Assembly (NCBI GenBank): GCA_009926815.1
Contig: RFOC01000082.1
Location: 1-8,249, forward strand
Origin: Planctomycetota bacterium
GTDB taxonomy: Bacteria > Planctomycetota > Phycisphaerae > Phycisphaerales > SM1A02
DNA: 8,249 bases
Reading direction: 5' to 3'
Shown: one piece after another, positions 1 through 5,639 of the stretch
Numbering within the stretch: the first letter of the stretch is position 1
How the letters are laid out: the number at the start of each line of letters is the position of its first letter
Made by a program: the position numbers and the translations under genes
Notes under the pieces: generated by a model
Database searches by the model: none
The model's input: the letters and a program-made list of their open reading frames with translations, nothing else
Told to the model about the DNA's origin: nothing

Positions 1-848
1 ATGCAGGAGGCCGAGTACATCGACAGCACCGGCAAGAAGTGCCACGTGCTCGACAAGGTGGCCATGGTGTTCGGCCAGATGAACGAGCCGCCGGGCGCGC
101 GTCTTCGCGTGGCGCTGAGCGCGCTGACCATGGCGGAGAACTTCCGCGACAAGAGCGGCAAGGAGACCCTGCTGTTCGTGGACAACGTGTTCCGCTTCAC
201 CCAGGCCGGTTCCGAGGTGAGCGCGCTGCTGGGCCGCATGCCGAGCGCCGTGGGCTACCAGCCCACCCTCTCCACCGAGATGGGCGCGCTGCAGGAGCGC
301 ATCACCAGCACGCGGGCCGGCGCCATCACCAGCGTGCAGGCCATCTACGTGCCCGCCGACGACCTGACGGACCCGGCCCCCGCGACCACCTTCAGCCATC
401 TGGACGCGTTCATCAACCTGGAGCGCAAGATCGCCGAGAAGGGCATCTACCCCGCGGTGGATCCCCTGGCCAGCACGAGCCGCATCCTCGATCCGCAGAT
501 CGTGGGCGAGCGGCACTACAAGTGCGCCCGCCGCGTGCAGGGCATCCTGCAGCGTTACAAGGATCTGCAGGACATCATCGCCATCCTGGGCGTCGATGAA
601 CTGAGCGAGGACGACAAGCTGACGTGGCCCGCGCCCGCAAGATCGAGCGCTTCCTCAGCCAGCCCTTCTACGTGGCCGAGGTGTTCACCGGCTTCCCCGG
701 CGTCACCTGCAAGCTCGAGGACACGATCGACAGCTTCGAGCGCATCTGCAACGGCGAGGGCGACGACCTGCCCGAGGGTGCCTTCATGTACGTGGGCAGC
801 CTCGACGACGCCCGCAAGAAGGCCGACAAGATGGCCGCGGCCGTCTGA
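1..848 (+). CDS. atpD: F1-ATPase beta subunit, 3' part, frameshifted (5' truncated by window edge)
   Basis: Catalytic beta subunit of the membrane ATP synthase, making ATP at the F1 head in the cytoplasm. The N-terminal third, including the P-loop, lies off the left edge, so the ATG at position 1 is probably internal. Visible hallmarks are GQMNEPPGARLRVAL, the Walker B strand LLFVDNVFRF, SEVSALLGRMPSAVGYQPTL, the alpha/beta family signature PAVDPLASTS, and DELSEDD in place of the DELSEED lever. Frame 1 carries the protein to about 621. From 624 the homology continues in frame 3 (ARARKIERFLSQPFYVAEVFTG, then GSLDDARKKADKM) and stops at 846-848. Restoring one G in acGGtg gives the expected join DKLTVARARK. 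With that repair the protein reaches the normal C-terminus. The identity is certain. Whether the lesion is biological or a sequencing error is open, with error more likely. Confidence 0.95.
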
Positions 849-874
849 GACCCGGTTTCAACGATTGCCAAAAC

Positions 875-910
875 GAGAGCCCGGCCCAGTGCCGGGCTCT
901 CATCTTTTTT
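875..910 (+). terminator. Intrinsic terminator after atpD
   Basis: A perfect 11-bp inverted repeat (875-885 with 891-901, arms gagagcccggc and gccgggctctc) encloses the 5-nt loop ccagt. It is followed by an AT-only-plus-one-C tail ending in six T (905-910). It begins 26 nt after the atpD stop on the same strand, which is textbook placement for a Rho-independent terminator closing the ATP synthase unit. The T tract stands out in an otherwise GC-rich window. Confidence 0.93.
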
Positions 911-1083
911 CGCGATTCCGAAATTTCCGTGATCGAAACCCCGCTCGGCATACGCGTTCAATCGCGACTGGCTCGTCCTGTGGACGATCCAGCACCGAGC
1001 CCTTCCGGATTTCTGACGCATTCGCGACCAGCGTGCTGTTGGCTGACGCGGAGAATTCGGAACATCGGGGCTGCAAGCCGTGC

Positions 1084-1118
1084 CTGCCCGGTCGCATTCA
1101 GCTGAGGCGATCGGGCAG
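1084..1118 (+). promoter_or_regulatory. Leader hairpin upstream of the sigma factor start
   Basis: The arms ctgcccggtcgc (1084-1095) and gcgatcgggcag (1107-1118) pair over 12 positions, with a single G-U wobble in RNA, around an 11-nt loop (1096-1106). There is no T tract, so it is not a terminator as read. It ends 13 nt before the Shine-Dalgarno of the sigma gene, and the palindrome ccccgggg (1126-1133) overlaps the first bases of that site. It could be a leader structure affecting translation or stability, or a DNA operator for a dimeric regulator. The pairing is directly visible; the function is inference. Confidence 0.5.
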
Positions 1119-1131
1119 CGCGGCGCCCCGG

Positions 1132-1136
1132 GGAGG
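1132..1136 (+). promoter_or_regulatory. Shine-Dalgarno of the sigma factor gene
   Basis: GGAGG sits 7 nt upstream of the ATG at 1144. It fixes this ATG as the start of the sigma gene, although the reading frame stays open far upstream with no stop before it. Confidence 0.85.
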
Positions 1137-1143
1137 CAACCGC

Positions 1144-1698
1144 ATGAGCAAGAGCAACGGCAAGTCATCCCGAGGCAGTTCCCGAACTGGCAGCACCAGG
1201 CTTCCGGGCCTGCTGTCGCGTCAGTACCGGTCCCTCCGTGCCATCGCCGAGCGGATCCTGAAGGAGCACCGCGCCATGCAGCGGGCGGCGGGCCCGGATC
1301 GGATGAGTCCCACCTCGCTGGTGGCCGAAGCCACCCTTCGACTGCTCCTCCAGCGGACGGGCGTCAACAACGATGACCATCTCAACGGACTGGCCGCCAT
1401 CACCATGCGCCGGGCCCTCATCGACGGAGCCCGTCGACGGCGCACCCGGGAGAGGGCCCAGGATGCACGCCCGGAGCCGCACGGCGTGGAACCTGCGGAT
1501 GCGGAGGCGGAACTTCGGCAGGTCCTTGAGGTGCTCCAGCGCATCCAGCCCCGACAGGCCGAGGCCCTCACGCTGGTGGGGCTTCGCTCGCTCTTGCCGG
1601 CCGAGGCCGCCCGAAAGCTGGGCGTGAGCGAAGCCACGCTTCGAAGGGATCTTCGCGCCGGCCGTGCCTGGCTTGCCCGCCGGGTTCGCGGCGCCTGA
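1144..1698 (+). CDS. ECF-like RNA polymerase sigma factor (PF07638 type)
   Basis: A 184-residue alternative sigma factor of the planctomycete-rich PF07638 ECF group, expected to direct RNA polymerase to a dedicated promoter set. After a basic Ser/Gly/Arg tail (1-20), the region 2-like part runs from about 24 to 105: YRSLRAIAERILKEHR, then SPTSLVAEATLRLLLQR, then AAITMRRALIDGARRRRTRE, which match the family pattern around the -10-recognition helices. A linker rich in Glu, Pro and Ala (106-122) leads to the region 4 helix-turn-helix (about 125-180), with LQRIQPRQAEAL and the recognition part AARKLGVSEATLRRDLRAG. The ATG at 1144 has GGAGG at ideal spacing. There is no anti-sigma gene beside it. 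The nearest partner candidate is the Ser/Thr kinase gene ending 8 nt away on the other strand. Family assignment is firm; the regulon is unknown. Confidence 0.88.
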   Translation: MSKSNGKSSRGSSRTGSTRLPGLLSRQYRSLRAIAERILKEHRAMQRAAGPDRMSPTSLVAEATLRLLLQRTGVNNDDHLNGLAAITMRRALIDGARRRRTRERAQDARPEPHGVEPADAEAELRQVLEVLQRIQPRQAEALTLVGLRSLLPAEAARKLGVSEATLRRDLRAGRAWLARRVRGA

Positions 1699-1706
1699 GC
1701 CGTTCG

Positions 1707-4283
1707 TCAACTCGAAGGCAGCGCGGCGAGTTCACGCGACCATCGCTGGGCGGCGGCGGCATCACCCATCGCCTCGGCGCATCGCAGAAGGTCCTGGAGC
1801 ACGGGGCGGACCCGCGAGGGCGGCGCCGAGACGGCGCGCAGGCCCGCCAGCGCGTCGCGGAGCGCGGCATCCGCCTCCACCGGGCGTTCCATTCGCGCCA
1901 GGATCGATCCGTTGCGGCCCAGGAACACCCATCGGCGAGGATCGGTCTCGGTCATGGTCCTGCTGGCGATCGCGACCGCCTCGGTCGACGGCGGCAACGC
2001 GTCGGCGAAACGTCCCTGCTCCTGGATGGCCCGCGCGAGGTTGTTGAATGCCGTCGCCACGTCGGGGTGATCGGGGCCCAGCGTCGCCTGCCAGACCCGC
2101 AGCGCCCTGCGGAACGAGCCCTCCGCTCCGGTGAAGTCGCTCCGGGCGATCTGGGCGAAGCCAAGCTGGTTGGAGACGCGGGCGAGTTCCGGGTGCTTGT
2201 CGCCATACGCCGCCTCGATCGTGGCACGGGCCTCGGCCAGCAGCGTCACCGCCTCCTCGACCCGCTCGGAACGCTGCATGAGGTCGGCGAGGTTCACCTG
2301 CACCAGCGCGAAGTTGGGGTGGGTCCGGCCCACGCCCCGTTCGAGGATCTCCAGCGCACGCCGCAGGCTTCGCTCGGCGTCGGCGTGCGCCCCCAGATCC
2401 TTCTCGAGCAGCCCGAGGTTGTTCCAGTCCATCGAGAGCTCCAGGTCGTCGGGACCCAGCCGGGCCAGATTCGTGCGCAGCGTCGCCTCGAGGAACGGCC
2501 TCGCATCCTCGAGCCGCCCGGTCCCCTGCAGCAGCATGCCGAGATTGCCCTGGGTTCCCGCCAGCTGGGCGCGGTCCGCTTCGGGCGATCGTTCCAGCCT
2601 CCCGAGCGCCTCGCGAAGGCGGCGCTCGGCGCCCTCGGCATCACCCGCGTCAAGCAGCGCCAGGCCAAGATCGTTCAGCACGCGGATGGCCGCGGTCGAT
2701 TCGGGTCCGGATCCAGCGTCCTGGAGGGCCAGGGCCCTCTCAAGCGGCGGCAACGCCTCGGCGGGACGGCCAATCGCCTGGAGGCACACGCCCAGCCGAT
2801 GCAGCGCCTCCGCGTGGACATTGCCCTGCGGATCGAGCCGCCCCAGTTCCCGCTCCGCCGTCTCGAGCCACGGCAAGGCCTCCGCCGCCATGCCCAGCTG
2901 CAGGCGAGCCAGCCCGACGGCCAGCGTGATCCTGGCTCTCTCGAGTGAACGGCCCGCGAACTCGTCCCTTCGCAGCCGCGCCTCCGCCGCCTCGATCGCC
3001 GCCCGGACCGTGAGGTCGCCCTGGCCTCCCGGTTTCCATGGATCGGCCGCGCCGAGCATGTCGACCACGAACGAGGTCACCGCATCCGCCGCCCTCGCCT
3101 CGGCCTCCGCCCGTGCGGCGGCGCGGACGCTGGCCACGGTCGCGGCCGTGAGAGTGGCCATCACGATCCCGGTGGCCGTCACCAGCACCTGGTGCCTCCG
3201 CGTGAACCGCCGGAGCCGGTACAGCACGCTGGGTGGCCGGGCCGAGACGGCGCGACCGTCGAGGTGCCGATCGATGTCCTGGAGCAGCGCGTCGACCCCG
3301 GCGTACCGCCGGCTCGGCTCCTCCTCCAGGCAACGGCCCACGATGGCATCGAGATCGCCCTGCAGCGCCGAGACGAGCGACCCTGGAGCCATGCCCCGGC
3401 GCGAGGCCGCCTCTCGCACCTCGGCAGGCTCGGCGCGGATCCGGTCGCGCACCACCTCCGACGGACGACGGAAGAGTCCCGTGCGGATCACCCCGTCGGC
3501 ACCCCGCGATGGCTCGCGATCGAGGGGACGCCAACCCGAGAGCAGTTCCCCCAGGATGACGCCGAGGGACCAGACATCGCTGCGGACATCGGCCATGCCA
3601 CGGGCCTGCTCGGGGGCCATGTACGCCGGCGTGCCAAGCGGCATGCCCTCCAGCGTGGCCAGCGAGGTCAGCGGATCCGCGCCATCGACGGACTTGGCGA
3701 TGCCGAAGTCGATCACGCGCGGCTGCACCGCGTCACCCTCGACACCCACCAGGATGTTGCCGGGCTTGAGGTCGCGGTGAATCACGCCCTTGCGATGGGC
3801 GTGGAGAACCCCCTCGGCGGCCTCGCGAAAGAGCTGGAGCCGACCCTGAAGGCCCACGCCCTCGAGGTCGCAGTGCTGGGTGAGGGACACGCCGGTCACC
3901 AGCGGCATCGCGAACCAGGGCCGGCCATCCTCGGCCAGGCCGGTCTCGAAGACGGTGGCCACCGCCCGATGGTCCATCATCGCGAGCGCCTGCTGCTCGC
4001 CGCGGAACCTCGCGAGCACGCTCCGGCTGTCCATGCCTCGCTTGAGCAGCTTGATCGCCGCCAGACGACGCACGGGCCTCTCCTGCATGGCCAGCAGCAC
4101 CGTGCCATACGCGCCCTGGCCCAGTTCGCCCACGATCTCGAACCCGCCCAGCCGCTGGGGCGGCGATTCGCCATCCGCGGAGACCGTCGCCTGCCCGAGC
4201 GAGCGGGCAGAGAGCGAGGCCGCCTCGTCGGCGAATCCCCGGGCCTCGAGCCTCCGCAGGAGTTCCTCGGCGCCGATGCGCAT
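1707..4283 (-). CDS. Transmembrane Ser/Thr protein kinase with C-terminal TPR array
   Basis: An 858-residue Hanks-type kinase. Visible in order: glycine loop LGQGAYGTV (54-62), catalytic Lys78 in AAIK, probable helix-C Glu96, catalytic loop HRDLKPGN (169-176, Asp171), DFG (192-194), and GTPAYMAPEQARG with APE at 223-225. All catalytic residues are present, so it should be active. The kinase domain ends near SRRYAGVDALLQDIDRHL, and VSARPPSVLYRLRRF leads into one membrane helix (about 365-386), as in many planctomycete kinases. From about 450 to 815 come roughly nine TPRs with a period near 42 residues (for example GPDHPDVATAFNNLARA), like kinesin-light-chain TPRs. With the kinase in the cytoplasm, the TPRs lie beyond the membrane and probably bind a protein ligand. 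The start at 4283 is chosen because it falls 5 nt after the lipoprotein stop. An upstream ATG (4370) would overlap that gene by about 80 nt and adds low-complexity residues. Confidence 0.92.
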   Translation of the reverse strand: MRIGAEELLRRLEARGFADEAASLSARSLGQATVSADGESPPQRLGGFEIVGELGQGAYGTVLLAMQERPVRRLAAIKLLKRGMDSRSVLARFRGEQQALAMMDHRAVATVFETGLAEDGRPWFAMPLVTGVSLTQHCDLEGVGLQGRLQLFREAAEGVLHAHRKGVIHRDLKPGNILVGVEGDAVQPRVIDFGIAKSVDGADPLTSLATLEGMPLGTPAYMAPEQARGMADVRSDVWSLGVILGELLSGWRPLDREPSRGADGVIRTGLFRRPSEVVRDRIRAEPAEVREAASRRGMAPGSLVSALQGDLDAIVGRCLEEEPSRRYAGVDALLQDIDRHLDGRAVSARPPSVLYRLRRFTRRHQVLVTATGIVMATLTAATVASVRAAARAEAEARAADAVTSFVVDMLGAADPWKPGGQGDLTVRAAIEAAEARLRRDEFAGRSLERARITLAVGLARLQLGMAAEALPWLETAERELGRLDPQGNVHAEALHRLGVCLQAIGRPAEALPPLERALALQDAGSGPESTAAIRVLNDLGLALLDAGDAEGAERRLREALGRLERSPEADRAQLAGTQGNLGMLLQGTGRLEDARPFLEATLRTNLARLGPDDLELSMDWNNLGLLEKDLGAHADAERSLRRALEILERGVGRTHPNFALVQVNLADLMQRSERVEEAVTLLAEARATIEAAYGDKHPELARVSNQLGFAQIARSDFTGAEGSFRRALRVWQATLGPDHPDVATAFNNLARAIQEQGRFADALPPSTEAVAIASRTMTETDPRRWVFLGRNGSILARMERPVEADAALRDALAGLRAVSAPPSRVRPVLQDLLRCAEAMGDAAAAQRWSRELAALPSS

Positions 4284-4288
4284 GACGT

Positions 4289-4636
4289 TCAGGGTCCCCC
4301 GCGGCCCCCCGCCCAGTCCGCCCGCTGGAACGTGGTGACCATGCCCTTCTCGTCGAACCACACCACCCACGCGTGCGGGTGCGGCTCGCCCGGGAACATG
4401 GCGCCAGTGGCCAGGGAACTCAGGTTGTCGCCGTACTGCCAGCGGGCCTGCTCGATCACCACCTTGCCATCCTCGCTGCGGGGCTCGTAGCGGCTGCTGG
4501 GCGGGCCCAGCAGATGCTCCACCTGTTCACGCGTCAGCCCCGGCTTCAGGCGATCCCAGTTCTCCTGGTACTGCGATTCGCAGGCCACGACCCAGAGAAG
4601 CGCCAACGCGATCAGGATCCGAGGGCCCGCGTGCAT
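4289..4636 (-). CDS. Small lipoprotein with BamE/SmpA/OmlA-like domain
   Basis: A 115-residue exported protein. Residues 1-18 form a short signal peptide (MHAGPR, then ILIALALLWVVA) ending at lipobox-like VVAC, so Cys19 is the likely lipidated residue. The mature part carries LKPGLTREQVEHLLGPP (30-46), the helix-turn motif of the BamE/SmpA/OmlA fold. Next comes a beta-rich stretch with WQYGD and HAWVVWFDEKGMVTTFQ (about 88-104), which also fits that fold. BamE proper belongs to the outer-membrane beta-barrel assembly machine, but this fold occurs in many other small envelope lipoproteins, so I assign only the domain. It is first in a unit with the membrane kinase (5-nt gap), which suggests an envelope link for that kinase. 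No clear Shine-Dalgarno precedes the ATG, but it is the only start giving a signal peptide. Confidence 0.78.
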   Translation of the reverse strand: MHAGPRILIALALLWVVACESQYQENWDRLKPGLTREQVEHLLGPPSSRYEPRSEDGKVVIEQARWQYGDNLSSLATGAMFPGEPHPHAWVVWFDEKGMVTTFQRADWAGGRGGP

Positions 4637-4703
4637 GACCGGAGGGTATGCGGCTCCATCGACCACTGCTATCTTCCCGGTCAACGGATTCCGGAACTCT
4701 CTC
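4637..4703. promoter_or_regulatory. Divergent intergenic region between the two operons
   Basis: These 67 nt separate the lipoprotein-kinase unit (leftward) from the GYF_2-peptidase unit (rightward), so promoters for both should be here or overlap the gene starts. Weak candidates are TTGACC on the minus strand (4684-4679), with no good -10 at proper spacing, and TGcTATCTT on the plus strand (4667-4675), resembling an extended -10. The arms gaccgg (4637-4642) and ccggtc (4677-4682) form a 6-bp inverted repeat. None is strong enough to name as a promoter. Alternative sigma recognition would also explain the lack of consensus. Confidence 0.45.
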
Positions 4704-5639
4704 GTGGGCGACAAGAGATACCGCGTCAAGTGCGAGGATGGTCCGCGGCATGAATGCCTGACGGGCGAGCAGCTCGTTGCGCTGGCCCGCTCGGGACAGG
4801 TCGATCTGGATGATCTGGTCGCGCTGCACGGCACCGAACAGTGGGCCCACGCCTGGGAGATCGACGGCCTCTTCGAGACGTCGGTCGTGCATGCGCTGCG
4901 CGTGCATCGCGAGGCCATCGGACGCATGCACCGCTCCATCCGCGGCGGATGGATCTCGCTGATCGAGTACCGCCGCCAGCGGGACGAGATGCTTCGCCGC
5001 GAATCGGGCGTGGCGACCAGCCGCTGGTCCGGTCGCCCACGCCCCGACGAGATCCGCGCCAACGCCCAGGAGACGCTGGTGCGCGCCGCCAAGGAGGGCG
5101 CCGCGGCGCAGCGATCCGCCCGCTCGCCCGCCCGCCTCGGCCGGGCACCCATGCCGCTGGACCGCGCCGCGCTGACGGGCTCCTTCCAGGCGGTCAAGGG
5201 CAACGTCTCGCAGATCCTGCGCGGCGACCTGCCCGAGTGGGCGGAACCCGAGGTCTGGCTGGGCGAGATCCGGCGACATGGCGTTGGCGTGACCCTCCGC
5301 ACGGCGGTGCTGGCCCTGCTGCTCGATCCGCTGGAACCGGTCATGCATGCCCAGCAGTGGCTTCTGGCGGTGTGCGCCCTCGCCGCCGCGGGCGGCATGC
5401 TCCTCCAGATGGGGCTGCCCGCCGGCGCCTACGCGGGCGTGCATCGATCGGTCCGCATGCTGGTGGCATGCGGGGCCATCTCCGCCGTCTTCGTGGTCGG
5501 CAAGTCCATCGACGTGCACCACGGCCTGATCGGCCACTTCTGGCCGGCCATGGCCGGTTGGCAGGACCAGCTCTCGACATGGCTGCAGGAGATCCTGCAG
5601 CGTCTGGGCATGGGCTCGGGTGGTACAACGGGTGCATGA
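4704..5639 (+). CDS. GYF_2-domain membrane protein of unknown function
   Basis: A 311-residue protein from the GTG at 4704. Residues about 4-57 match the prokaryotic GYF_2 (DUF4339-type) pattern: KRYRVKCEDGP, LTGEQLVALARSGQVDLDDLV, a conserved Trp (47) and the closing IDGLF. GYF-like domains are small adaptors thought to bind proteins. Residues 58-195 are Arg- and Ala-rich and match nothing I recognise. The C-terminal part has two probable membrane helices, about 218-235 (QWLLAVCALAAAGGMLLQ) and 250-265 (VRMLVACGAISAVFVV), with a weaker hydrophobic patch at 198-208. The GTG is preferred because it puts the domain at the N-terminus. An in-frame ATG at 4635 would add 23 residues with no domain match and would collide with the divergent gene's start codon. 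The stop overlaps the next start as ATGA, so the peptidase downstream is probably translationally coupled. Confidence 0.75.
   Translation: MGDKRYRVKCEDGPRHECLTGEQLVALARSGQVDLDDLVALHGTEQWAHAWEIDGLFETSVVHALRVHREAIGRMHRSIRGGWISLIEYRRQRDEMLRRESGVATSRWSGRPRPDEIRANAQETLVRAAKEGAAAQRSARSPARLGRAPMPLDRAALTGSFQAVKGNVSQILRGDLPEWAEPEVWLGEIRRHGVGVTLRTAVLALLLDPLEPVMHAQQWLLAVCALAAAGGMLLQMGLPAGAYAGVHRSVRMLVACGAISAVFVVGKSIDVHHGLIGHFWPAMAGWQDQLSTWLQEILQRLGMGSGGTTGA

Larger units (their letters stand above)
911..1143 (+). promoter_or_regulatory. Leader and probable promoter region of the sigma factor gene
   Basis: This stretch lies between the atpD terminator and the sigma factor start. The upstream transcript should end at 910, so the sigma gene needs its own promoter here. 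I see no convincing sigma-70 -35/-10 pair. The least GC-rich part is about 915-935 and 1035-1065. The heptamer ctgacgc occurs twice about 30 nt apart (near 1013 and 1043), which may be chance. The 3' end contains a strong hairpin and a Shine-Dalgarno, listed separately. No convincing small gene was found. Confidence 0.4.

Noticed and set aside
619..630. Programmed ribosomal frameshift in atpD
   Set aside because: A -1 slip would restore the protein, but there is no slippery heptamer or obvious downstream pseudoknot, and atpD is not known to use recoding.
668..1168. Minus-strand open frames across the end of atpD and the following leader (also 900-1097)
   Set aside because: They run through the terminator hairpin and opposite atpD, have no Shine-Dalgarno or motif, and are Arg/Ser-rich shadows.
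2131..3780. Long plus-strand open frames opposite the kinase (also 2067-2948 and 3192-4490)
   Set aside because: They are antisense to a gene with clear kinase and TPR motifs and have Arg/Ser/Ala-rich compositions with no domain. Such frames are expected in GC-rich DNA.
4284..4370. Upstream ATG (4370) giving an 887-residue kinase
   Set aside because: It would overlap the lipoprotein gene by about 80 nt, and the extra residues are Gly/Arg/His-rich with no family match.
4667..4684. Promoter elements TGcTATCTT (plus) and TTGACC (minus)
   Set aside because: Each lacks a credible partner element at normal spacing, so they are noted only as weak candidates inside the intergenic entry.
4635..4703. 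ATG at 4635 as start of the GYF_2 protein
   Set aside because: It adds 23 residues with no match to the domain, lacks a Shine-Dalgarno, and overlaps the start codon of the divergent lipoprotein gene. The GTG at 4704 places the domain at the N-terminus.
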